Source: Hyphochytrium catenoides
Taxonomy: Eukaryota > Sar > Hyphochytriomycetes > Hyphochytriales > Hyphochytriaceae
Length of the DNA: 26,436 nucleotides
NCBI GenBank assembly: GCA_900088475.1
Contig: FLMG01000401.1
Span: 867-27,302, forward strand
Direction of reading: 5' to 3'
The notes below the pieces were generated by a model that was given only the letters and a program-made list of their open reading frames with translations, had not been told where the DNA came from and did not search any database. The translations under genes and the position numbers were made by a program. Positions within the stretch are counted from its first letter, which is position 1. Each line of letters opens with the position of its first letter. Below, in pieces: positions 1-10,166 of this stretch.

Positions 1-3000
1 CCTCTGGTTCACCTCCTCCGAGACCCGCGGGCGCACCTCCGCCGAGACCAGCAGGTATTCCTCCTTCAAGAGCAGAGGAAGGAGCTTCCGTGCCGCCAAA
101 ACCTGCAGGGCCTCCTCCTTCTCAAAGGCCTGGTGGAGCGGATGCAGACAAGGGCGGCGCGGTCTTATCTTCTTCACCTCCTCAACGCCCATCGGGCTCT
201 CCTCCTCCTAGACCAGCCGGAGCACCGCCTTCGGGAGGAGGAGCTCCCCCTCCCAGGCCTGCGGGAACTCCACCTGCCTCAGAGACAGGAGCTGCTTCCG
301 CTCCTCCTCGCCCAGGTGGCTCACCTCCTCCACGTCCAACAGGCGTCCCACCTCCAAGAGCCGAAGGGGCTATTACTCGCCCGCCGCGACCAGCAGGCCC
401 TCCACCTCCTCGTCCTTCTGGCTCTCCGCCTCCCAGACCTGTGGGCGCTCCTCCTCCAAGGCGAGAAGTTGCCTCTCTTCCTCCCAGGCCTGCTGGTTCT
501 TCACCAACGCAAAGCGAAGCTGGGGACAGTTTGCAAAAAGACGGAGCACTTGTTCCTTCTCCTCCAATACCCGCAGCTGCCAAACCTGATCAAGTGCCCG
601 CGGCTCCTTCCTCGGCTCCTGCAGAGCCAGAAGCCGCAAGAGGGGTTCCTACCCAGGAGCAAACAGCGGTCAGAGACGAGACAGAGAAGGCGAAGGCTGC
701 TAGCTTCGGCCCCAAGGACGCTGAACCGCTGCCACCTTCCTCGGCCTCTCCTGGATCTGAGGAGAAGATCAACGTGGCCGCTCCTTCCAGCTCGGCTCCC
801 GTTGTTAATGCTCCTCAGGCGAGGGCTCAAGAGGAACCTATCGCTCCCCCACAGGAGAAAGCAAAGGAGCCATCTTCCGATCAAGGACCTTCTGCTCCAG
901 AGTCTCTCTCGGCTGCTACAGCTCCTCCTCCTGCTGCTGTTTTCCCTACTGTTCCAGCAGAACCTACCCGTCTCCCTTCTTCTCCTTCTGTGGCAGCAGC
1001 AGCTCCTAGGGAAGCACCAGCCATCCCAGGGGCAGAACAGAAAGAATTGACAGCTGACCAGTCAGGAGGTCAAGCTGCTTCTACTTCGTCACCTGCCCTC
1101 CCCGCGTCAACTGCTTCACCTATTCAGCCCGCAGGCAAAGAGCAGACCGCCACAACTCGAAATGAGGCAGAGAAGGGGCCTCTAGGAGAAAGCGGAGTTG
1201 TAACAGCAGCAGGCCCTCGACCACTCCCTCCTGGTCCTCCGCCCTCCTCTGCCGATGCTAGTGCTCCTAGCCCTGCCTCCCCCCCGTCTCCTGCAGCAGC
1301 AAAAGCAGCCGTCAAACGTCCCTTGCCACCTGGACCGCCGCCAGAGAAGACTGAGACAACTAAAGCGGCAGGTAAACTATGCATCTGATTGCTCGATAGC
1401 TGAAGGAACGAGAAGTGCGAACCTTTACTTACTAAGAGAGCTCGGGAAGCTCACTCCTTTTTGACCTAACCTTCAACTGACTCTTATGACTGTTCTCCTC
1501 CTCTTGGTAACCTTTCTTGCTCGGGTTCACTCTGCGGCGGGCCTCTCTCTGTTTTCTCTCTCCCCTGTCCATACCCACTTGCTCTCTCATCATTTCTCTC
1601 CTTTGTTGTCATACGCAGCCAAGGCAACAGTTCCTCCTCGACCTTCGAAGGTGGGTCCTGTTCCTGCTCGAGCACTTCCAAAGGATCAAGAGCTGGCTCT
1701 TTCCAGTGCCGCTGACGGAAAGTCTGCCCCGCCGTCCCTAAAAAAACAGCCTCCACCACCTCCAAAGCAGCCACCTCCTCCACCCAAGCAGCCACCTCCG
1801 CCACCAAAGCAAGCTCCGCCTCCCCCAAAAAGTCCGCCGCCACCTCCCAAGCAGCCGCCTCCGCCTCCAAAAGCCCCTCCTCCACCTCCAAAAGCTCCTC
1901 CTCCTCCTTCTCAGCGTAAGTTCAGCATCTCTCAGTGCCCCAAGTGTTCGACTAACCCTGTTAAGCAGCGCTCCCTGACCTTAACCAATCCCTTAACATC
2001 ACATAGCCTTTCTCTCTTGCTGGCTTCTGGCTTTCCTGTGGGAGTCCTTTGCTCTCAAGCTCCATGGACTTAATGTCATAGTATAGTGCTGTTGTCGCAG
2101 TCTCTTCGTTGTTGCTGCTCCTCTCTCTCAACTCACTCACTTCCTCCATGCATCATTCCCATACGTTTCAGCGCGGCCAAGTGCACCTTCTCCATCTCCC
2201 ATCTCGACACTCGTCAAGCGTGGGCGCTTCACGATCATCTGCCTTGAGGGCACAGAACTAGGGAAGAAAGGTATCTCTATCGCTACTTCAGAGGGTCATA
2301 GGGCTCGAACTGGCCACTGCTTCTATGTGCTTGTCCTCTCTATTCTAAGAGTCTCTCCGTCGTCTTGACTTTCCGTCTTTCCTTCAACCCTTTCTTATTC
2401 TTTTCCTATTCAGTTCTGCATATGTTGTTTCGGCCATTATGCTATACTTCGTCTCTTGCTCTCCCCGTCCGTAGCCGTCTCTTGCGGACGGTAACTTTTT
2501 CGCTATCCCGCCATTCTCGCGCCTCCTTCTTACTGTTCTCCTTCTGTCACGGCCCCACGTATCTCTGCCATTCTCTCGTTTTCCACGCTCATTCCCTATC
2601 CCAGGCAAGCCTTCCAAGCTCTCGCCTTATGTCAAGCTCACCATCGGGAAGGGCGAGAATGCCTTGAAACAGAAGAGCGAGACCATCAAGGATGCTGGGC
2701 CCTCGCCATCTTTCTATGAGCAAGAGCTCAAGTTTGATCTCCATTCCCCCATGGACTACGTCCAAGACAATGATCTCACGCTTACGGTAGTCTTCTATCC
2801 TCTCTATCTCTATGTATCTATCTAGCTATCCATCTGTGTATCCCCATCCATCTCTCCTAGTTCGCCTCTTTCTTTCCCTTCGCTCGATCTTTTCAGTCTT
2901 TAGGCTTGATTTCATTCCAGCTACCGTCTCCGTACTCAGAACGAGGCTGTAGGTCCTACTGTTCTTACTTTGGCTTGGCCGCTTCATGCAAACCTTACTC

Positions 3001-6000
3001 TCTTCTATGTGTCTCCCACTGATCCTGTCGGCCGTTCCTCTCTCCCTTCTCCCTTTGCTGGCCTAGATTGAGGTGTGGAATGCCGCTTTCATTTCTGACG
3101 AGCTGCTTGGAGCACTGGAAATCTCTCTCCTTCGTTTCTATGATGGCAACTTCAGAGCAGAGTATTTTGAGCTAAAGGACCCGAAGACAGAGGAGAAGGC
3201 GGGCGGGATCTCCTTGAGGATTGGGTGAGTACATGGTAGTACGACTGAGGGAGCAGTCGGAAAAGGCCGAAGGACGGAATCAGGCATCTATCCGAGAGAC
3301 AGAGAGCAGAGGCATGGTTGATAGGTCGAAGGTGTCAGTACCCAGCCTTTGCTTAGCTACCAGAGTCCCATATCAAGAAAGGCAGCGCATAGCAGGTGTG
3401 GGGTGACCGCAGGGAAGATGGACGATTAGCGAAGGACTAGGAGGAGCGGGAGATATTTGGCTGGGTGTTGGTACCTGTGGGCTCGCCCTCTCTAAGCACC
3501 GTCACCTTCTCTTCTGGCTACCTTCTTTCGTTGCCTTCCGCTTCGTTACCCTTCTCTCTTCGCTCTCTTAGCTTTCAGGAGGCGCTTATTGGAATGCTTT
3601 GCATCACGACGATAGAGGGACGACAGTTGAAGAACCAGGAGCTACTGGGGAAGCAGGATCCTTACTGCAGATTTGAGTTTGGGAAGACAGTGAAGAGAGG
3701 AAGCACAGTGCAGAAAGGTCCTCCTCCCTCCTGCTAGTACACACCAGCGCTGTGTCTTTTCTCACTCTGCTTCCTGTCAGCTCATCACTTCTTTCCCGTC
3801 GTTACTCTTCCATCAGTCTCTACTGACGAATGTTGGCTCCCTGAACCTTGGTCCTTCTTTCTGGCTCCTCAGCTCTCTTTATGATGCACTAGAATCTCCT
3901 TGATTACGTCGTTCCAGCTCTGCATTGTCTGTCGGTACAACTTACTGCTTTCATGCGCCAGGTCACTCCGTTTCCTCCTTTCTTTCGCAGAGTCCTCAAC
4001 TCATTCTCTCTGACTCTCTCACTCTCAATCGCCGTTTTGGCAGGCGGCAGCAACCCCTATTTTAAGGAAGAAGAAATCTCTTTTTGGGTGGATTCTCAGG
4101 AGTGGGTGCAGGACATTACCGCTGCGGTCCTCGATCAGGACATTGGAAGTGATGACCTTATCGGGTCTGCGCCTCTTTCTCTACTCGAGGCCATGCAGCA
4201 CAGGGGACCTAGGGTAAGAACAAGGCGCCAGAGAGTAATGCACTGACCAAGGGGTTAGCCTGGTGTCCCGGGACGAACCTGAAGGGCCAGAGAAGCTGCT
4301 CAGAGATAGAGGACAAGACGTTAGGCCCATCTTCGTGGTGCGCTGCGAGAATCGCAGATGGTCCGATTAACATTGTCCCCATTTCCTCTCTCTCTTCTTC
4401 TTCGCTGTATCCCATGCTTCTGTGCTTCATAGGAAGTAGTCTTGAAATTGACCAAGAAAGGGAAGTTCTCTGGCGAGCTAGTGCTACAAGTAGAGTTCCT
4501 CCCCGCAGGGAAGCTGACTGTTCTTTGCGTGGTAAGGGCCGCCGCCCGACTGGGTTCTTACAAGATCTTGATCTCATCGTTGTCTAGAGAGAGAAGAACC
4601 TAGCAAAGTCTTCAAGCCTTTCTCGCACTCTTCTTCCGCTTGCACCGTCCCATCTAGCTTTTTTACGGCATCTCGCACTCTCCTTCTGTCAAGCTTCTGA
4701 GTAGCACCACGCAGAGGCGTTATTAGATATATTTCCGCCCTTGCACTTGCCATTCTCTGTCAGCTTGTGTTGAAACTATTGTCGCCCAGCGGCCAGTCTG
4801 TTCCTTCTCTCCTTCCCCCAATCCTCACCCTCTGCAGACCCTTTCTTGGAGCTTATTCTCCACATTCACCCTGATTCCTGTTCTTGGCGTGTCTCTGATT
4901 CCTCTAGGAAGGGAAAAAGCTCCGAGATGTAGACAGTCTCGGCAAGCAGGACCCTTACCTCGTCATCTCCACCGAGGGGGCAACCACCTTGACCAAGAAG
5001 AGGACGCGGACAGATCAGCGGGGAGGGACGGCGCCGCGGTGGAATGAGTCTTTGACTTTCTGGCTGGTGGACCAGTTCTCTCTTAAGGTTCAGGCGTGGG
5101 ACGAGGACACGATAGGATCTGATGATCTCATAGGTGAAGCCAAGCTGCTCTGCAGTCTCTTTCTTCTTGTTTCTCTCTCTCTCTAGGTTGTCCGCTATGC
5201 TTCTTATCTTTCTCCCATGGATTATTTCTTTTCCAATAGCATGTCCTTGGTTCTCTCGTGTCGCTCACTCTTCATCCTCTTATTCTCAGGCTCAGCGGAA
5301 GTGTCGCTCCTCTCGGCCTTTAAAAATGGTGTGATGGACTCGTGGGTGAAGCTGAGCCACACTAACAGGATTGGCACTGAGGAGTACGCTGGAGAAGTGC
5401 ATCTGATGATCAACTTTGAAGGGCCCAGCGGGATCAAGTACCCGCAGCATCAGGTAGAATGTCGTCCTCGCATCCTTCCAATGCTCTACTCTCATCCGTG
5501 TCTTTTACTCTCTCTCTCTCTCTCGCTCTCTCCCTCAATCTCGCTTATCGTCTGGGTCACTATCTCACCCTCCTCCTTACTTTGCCGGTCTTCTGGCATT
5601 GGGCACATTCTCTTACCATCACCCGCTACTCCGCTCTGCTTAGCCTATGATGGATTCCTTCGATGAGAGCCAAAGAGTGAATATAAAGCGGGTCAATCGC
5701 CCGTCAACCGTGGCGTCCGACAAGGGCCGAATGTCTATCCTCGTCGAAGAAGATGGACAAGTTAAAGAAGTCACGACAGAGGAAGAGACTAAGAGGAAAG
5801 ACGAAGAAGGTCTAGGTCCTGCCAAAACGTAAGTTCCTGCGTTGAACATCGCCAGGGCTATCTCAGGTTCTGTCACTATTGTCACTCCAACCCTATCTGA
5901 GCTGGTTGCCTCTCTCTCTCTCCTATCTTTTACAGCGTTATTTCCTTTGTCAAGCATATCCTTCTTCTCGAGGACGTGGCTTTTCCTTCTCCCCTCGTAA

Positions 6001-8162
6001 CCCCATCTCATCCCACCTCTCGCCTCTTTGCTACCTCTGGACATCGCAGATACCAAGGATCTGCAGAGTTCACAGAGGAAGAGATCCGTCAGGCGTTCGC
6101 CTTCATTGATCTTGACCGAAACAATTTTATCGGAGCGGCAGAGATCCGTCACATCCTGATCTGCATGGGCGAACTGATCACCGATGAGGAGATAGATGAG
6201 ATGATCAACATGGTTGACCAAGACGGAGATGGACAGGTAAATCGCAAGAGACAAGAAGAAAGCAGCATCCTCAGAGATGCTTGATTGCTAAGACTTAAAC
6301 AAGAAGTAACCGGAAGGGCTATGACAGAGGAGGCATACCGGGTAGCGAGACGGCAATATCATCAGCGGGTCTAAGTCTAAGGGAGTAGGGGGACACAAGC
6401 CTCTTGCCGCGGCTGCCGATAAGAGGAGGCTGTCCAGAGAACATGGGTATGGGAGATGAAGAGAACAAAGTAGGCCGATGGGTAGGGGACGCCCAAGGTG
6501 GGATGAACCTAGGGGTGGCAGAGCCTCCAGCCAGGAGCGCCACTCTGTCCTAATTTTCCATCTACGCTTGTCATAGGTCAGCTTCGATGAGTTCTATCGC
6601 CTGGTGATCCACCCCGACCCAGCCTCCCCAGAATTCTCCCAGAGAAACGTCACAGGTCCGATTCATATTCTCGTCCCTTCTTCTTCTTTGACCCTCCTGT
6701 CTCCTCCCTAAGACTGACCTAACCGTTGGTTCTGCCAACAAATTGGTTCATATTCTCTCGCCGCTGTCTCTCGTATAAGCCTCGGCTGGCCCTTCATTTT
6801 CTTCTCTGTTGTCCCACGCGGTGTATCTTCGCGTAAAGGCGTTGTCTATGTTCCTAAAGCTTTTCTGGGCTTCCTTCTATACATTTCGACGGATCCTTTT
6901 CCCTTATGATGTCTGCAGCGGACGGCGAGACACCGCCGCCTCCGCCGGGCAGTGCACCCGCCGCGCAGCAGCAGGACTTCGCACTGAAGAAGGAGAAGAG
7001 AGATTTGTTGCAAAGATTTTGTTCAGAGAACTCTCTGACAGTGGAGAGAGTGACGAAGGCTCACGTGCGCTTCATGGCCACCAAGCCGACCGGATATATG
7101 GTCGACCTGCAAACGATGTGTGACCTCCTTTTGGTAGGACCGCACGTTATCTCCCTCTCTCCTTTCGGAAGGGAGTGTCCTCTGTTCGAGAAAGAGTGTT
7201 CTCTGTGCCCAAAGCTCCTGGCTCATTGGCGCTGCGGCTTTCTCTTCTTCACGCTTGTTCCTTCACGGACTAACGTTCCCTGTCCCCGATCCTGTTGCCC
7301 TTCTCTCACGTAGGTGGAACCCACCGGAGAAACAAAGTCACTCTTCAGTCTGTTCGATCGAGCAGGTTCAGGCCAGATCGATGTCAGGGAGTTTCTTCTA
7401 GGTAGGGCTCTATGTAGGACTGCAGCTTCTCACTCTGCCCATCAATGCAGCTCTGTCACTCTGCCCATCAATGCAGCTCTGTTGCGTTTTTCCACTTCTC
7501 TTGTCCCTCTTTGTGGCAACCATCCTATCCATCTTGCCAGCGCCTTTCCTCTAAACCTTAATTTACTTTTCACTTCTGGCTGTGTCTCTCTTGGCAATCC
7601 CTTGTCTTGTTCCGTTTAGCTGGCACTTTCTCAACTATCAGCCCTATCCCTTCTCTCTGTCTATACCTTTCCCAATCCACTGCCCGCTCCTGCCCTATGT
7701 GACTCTTCACCCACTTCTCTTTGTCCTTCGTCCGTCCTTCCCTAGCTGTGAATAGCTTCACCGGAGCTACGAAGGAAGAAAGGGCAAAGTTCGCGTTTGA
7801 GCTGTTTGACGATGATCGTAACGGCTATTTGACAGAAGATGAGCTCCTTAACATTCTTAAAGCCAACCACCTCGCGGTAATGAGGAAGCAGACTCTTCGG
7901 TTCTCTTTGCTTCCTAATTATGCCAATGACTCGCCCTACTCTTCCTTCTCATCCTTCCTCGACACCCTCGTAGTCTACCTCAGCTAACACTCGCGATGTC
8001 TTAACCCTACGTCAGGCATCTGACGCTCAGGTGCAAGCTAAGGCCAACCTCATTCTAAAGCAAGCAGATGACAGCGGCGACGGGCGGCTGGACTACGGCG
8101 AGTTCCTGGCCATCAGCAAAAAGTTCCCGAACATACTATTCCCAGCCTTCCAGGGCGAATAG
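1..8162 (+). CDS. Proline-rich, triple-C2, five-EF-hand calcium/phospholipid-binding protein (5' partial)
   Basis: Hand-spliced exons: 1-1371, 1619-1915, 2172-2270, 2605-2786, 3067-3224, 3572-3717, 4044-4213, 4433-4531, 4908-5133, 5290-5453, 5644-5828, 6050-6236, 6577-6655, 6919-7133, 7314-7401, 7746-7876, 8016-8162. Every join is GT-AG and keeps one frame of at least 1313 residues ending at TAG. The open frame runs off the left edge, so the start is missing. Order: Pro-rich low-complexity region (about residues 1-560), three C2 domains (about 570-965), a charged linker from exon 11, an EF-hand pair (about 1035-1110), a helical linker, and three more EF-hands (about 1195-1305). By family knowledge, C2 domains dock on membranes with Ca2+ and EF-hands sense Ca2+, so I infer a soluble, membrane-recruited calcium sensor or scaffold, perhaps in secretion. 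There is no transmembrane segment or kinase domain. I recognise no named ortholog. The domain calls are firm; a few junctions could shift slightly. Confidence 0.88.
3..1371 (+). repeat. Pro/Ala-rich low-complexity coding region with PPRPxG repeats
   Basis: The first ~170 codons repeat a PPPRPxGxPP-like unit ([24 protein letters not shown]). The rest of the exon is Pro, Ala, Ser and Glu-rich without fixed repeats. Such tracts are typical ligands for SH3, WW, EVH1 or profilin-type modules; that function is inference. The frame is open from the window edge to the GT donor at 1372. Confidence 0.85.
1747..1914 (+). repeat. Poly-proline repeat PPPPPK[Q/A/S] inside exon 2
   Basis: Exon 2 contains about eight near-tandem units of four or five prolines followed by Lys and then Gln, Ala or Ser. 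It is a formin-FH1-like profilin-binding composition, although no FH2 domain follows. The codons vary (cct, cca, ccg, ccc), so selection on the peptide is more likely than recent DNA slippage. Confidence 0.85.
2218..5453 (+). other. Three consecutive C2 domains spread over exons 3-10
   Basis: C2-1 (exons 3-5) begins [11 protein letters not shown]. It has S in place of the loop-1 Asp (LSPYVKL) and lacks the loop-3 DxD ([13 protein letters not shown]), so it is probably Ca2+-independent. C2-2 (exons 6-8) has GKQDPYC and [13 protein letters not shown]2-3 (exons 8-10) has [13 protein letters not shown] and [13 protein letters not shown], with all five expected Asp ligands. C2-2 and C2-3 are therefore predicted Ca2+ binders. 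The identical GSDDLIG stretch in both suggests internal duplication. Confidence 0.88.
6050..8150 (+). other. Five EF-hand loops in two groups (2 + 3)
   Basis: The loops in order are [48 protein letters not shown] and [12 protein letters not shown]. All keep acidic residue 1 and Glu at position 12. Loop 1 has Asn at the position-6 Gly, and loop 3 has Ala at position 3, so these may bind more weakly. Loop 2 is cut by a phase-0 intron between its Gln7 (exon 12) and Val8 (exon 13). The first pair resembles a calmodulin N-lobe; the later three resemble calcineurin-B or neuronal-calcium-sensor arrangements. Confidence 0.9.
7431..7482 (+). repeat. Perfect 26-bp tandem duplication inside intron 15 of the C2/EF-hand gene
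   Basis: Two identical head-to-tail copies, 7431-7456 and 7457-7482, beginning CACTCTGCCC and ending CAGCTCTGT. They lie in the intron between exons ending at 7401 and starting at 7746. The identity indicates a recent slippage or duplication event with no coding effect. Confidence 0.95.
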
Positions 8163-8664
8163 AGGGAAACCATAGAGTAGACATTAGTCTATCCTTGAAT
8201 TTGCCTGATGTAGGCCGATGCTGCCTTCCTGTTGGTGAGGCGGGGTCACAGTCATCGAAGACTGCTGCCCATTCGATCATTTATTGTCAGAGAGTGCACA
8301 GCTTGTACTACTCGACCAAGGAACCCACATGGAGGGCCCAATCTAGCTGTTTGTCGGATCCTTTCCTTCCTGGCTTTGAAACTTCACTGTAGGTGTTCCC
8401 TCCGCCAATTTAGTTCATCCAAAGGTTGCACTACTTTTAAGAGTTCTAAACGCCGGTCTGCCGTCCAGCTTGGCTTCTTCAGTCACTAACTATGCTCTAA
8501 TGGAAGCAAGTCTTTCTACTGCCGTTCGTCTCAAGACGACCGCCCAAAGGTACAGCCGAGGGAGAAGGGAGACAGAAGGAAGGAGACAGCGCGTAGTGAA
8601 GATTACTGCGGATATCATCTTGATAACGGTGAATGGAAAGTCAGAACACCTACAGTCACGACCA

Positions 8665-8726
8665 TGCTTTGCTTCAGATCCTCCTGACACTTCACTGCTT
8701 TGCTTCAGATCCTCCTGACACTTCAC
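8665..8726 (+). repeat. Perfect 31-bp tandem duplication
   Basis: Copies at 8665-8695 and 8696-8726 are identical, each beginning TGCTTTGCTTCAG and ending GACACTTCAC. It sits about 500 bp past the stop codon of the C2/EF-hand gene, in non-coding DNA. Confidence 0.95.
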
Positions 8727-9328
8727 TCCATAACCCGCTTATTCATTGGTCGTCAGCTTTCCTTGCTGATGCCTGGGGTGTGCTTAGTCCCTCATGTCAT
8801 TTTCCCTCTTAGTTGAGCCGTTCGGGTGTAATCAGCTACAGGTAGCTCCGCAAGCATGAACAGCCTGCGCGGCCACTCTTCTTGTCCTAACTAGAGTTGA
8901 CTTGTCTAAAGACTGAATCTCCTTCCATAGTCCAGAGTTCTCACAGCTTCAGAGTTCCTAGCTCGTCCCCTTGTCACAGCGTCCTGAAGTTATGAAGGAA
9001 ATTGGGTTCTCTGATGATGATGAAGCTCTGGAAATCTATTATTTGTCTGATTTTGAAGAATTTCGTCTGGAATCTAATGTCCAGTAACTATAGTAAGATG
9101 ATCAAATATGCTCTACGTGGCTGATACTCCACAGGACGGGTGGGCGATGCCCTTTATTATGGGGTGGAAGTGGGTGGAGTGGGAAAGCATGGGAGAAAGC
9201 CTCCTGTAGTTCTCGGAGTTGACAGAAATGGCCGCCAAGAGGACATGCTGCAGACTAAGCACAGGTTGACGAGAACAAAGAGTTGTGCGTTAGAATCAGT
9301 AGAAAAGCGCGTGCGTTTGTAATATTTC

Positions 9329-9358
9329 CATGTAAAGCCATCACTAGCGTTTTACATG
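9329..9358. other. Small inverted repeat (8-bp stem, 14-nt loop)
   Basis: CATGTAAA at 9329-9336 pairs with TTTACATG at 9351-9358. The stem is perfect but short and A/T-rich. It could be a palindromic binding site or chance; no function is shown. Confidence 0.45.
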
Positions 9359-9825
9359 TATGTGTCTGTCGGAGCTAAAAAGAGAGGTAGTGAGGCATTG
9401 GGTATAAATTCCTTGAGTTTGCGGGTGGGGTCCTGCCGTTTGCTGTACAGACCTGATCCGAACTTGGAGGGTATTACTATTCCAACCATCTACAGTGCTT
9501 CTTCAGTCTTCGTTCATCGTAGCGGTTGCACTACTACCTCCCACCCACCCTTCAGTCTGCCTTGCACATACATTACAATCCTCTTCCCTTCCTTTCTCTC
9601 CCTTCCTCCTTAACACCACCCTCTTCACGCTCCCCTCCTAAGGCCCAGGCTAGATCCGAATATTCGCCGGATTTGCCTGTGATGATGGGCAACCGAACGG
9701 CTCTCTCCCTGACTCTTCGCCGCTGAACTGCACTTTCTTGGGGTTTGACTGTATGTGTGGTGCCGTGCCCGCCAAGAATGGGGTGAGACAGAGTGGCATG
9801 ATAGATATGACCAAGACTGAGACAG

Positions 9826-10011
9826 ACAGGGGGAGGGAGAGAGAGAGAGAGGGACAAAGAGAGAGCTAATTGTCCCACGAAGAGTGAGAGCGAGAAGCAC
9901 AGACAGAAAGAAGAGAAGGAGAGGGAGAGAACGGGAAGAGACAGAACAGACTGTGAGAGTGTGTAAGAGAGAGAGTGTGTAAGAGAGAGAGTGTGAGAAA
10001 GAGAGAGCGAG

Positions 10012-10052
<41 letters not shown>

Positions 10053-10080
10053 AAGGGGGAGAGAGAGAGAGTCTAGGAAA
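9826..10080 (+). repeat. GA-rich microsatellite-like tract upstream of casein kinase 1
   Basis: Nearly pure purine sequence with (GA)n runs, clearest at about 9836-9852 and 10012-10072, plus short GTGTAAGAGAGA direct repeats near 9958-9990. It lies about 700 bp 5' of the kinase ATG. Reverse-strand frames through it are long only because CT repeats encode Leu/Ser, so they are not evidence of a gene. It may act as a GAGA-type promoter element; that is inference. Confidence 0.85.
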
Positions 10081-10146
10081 GAGCGAGCGAGCCCTTGGGA
10101 AGAGTGTCACTGTGGTAGAACTATGGCTTCACAAATCTCTGTGAGA

Positions 10147-10166
10147 CTCAGCTACGCGGAGCTGAG
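10147..10166. promoter_or_regulatory. Palindromic element (7-bp arms, 6-nt spacer) upstream of casein kinase 1
   Basis: CTCAGCT and AGCTGAG flank the spacer ACGCGG as a perfect inverted repeat about 600 bp 5' of the kinase start codon. The form suits a dimeric protein site or an RNA hairpin in a 5' UTR. The role is not shown. Confidence 0.35.

Noticed and set aside
182-884. Reverse-strand open frames across the Pro-rich exon
   Set aside because: They are shadows of the plus-strand repeat: GGA/GGC antisense to CCT codons. Only the plus frame joins correctly to exon 2 and the C2 domains.
133-1050. A 305-residue Leu/Arg-rich plus-strand frame overlapping the Pro-rich exon
   Set aside because: It is the +1 shift of the Pro codons (CTC/TCC). 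It has no downstream exon continuity and no domain.
9573-10110. Long minus-strand reading frames opposite the GA tract (Ser/Leu repeats)
   Set aside because: Their length comes from the CT repeat. Composition is SLSLSLS low complexity, and no domain or convincing splice chain is seen.
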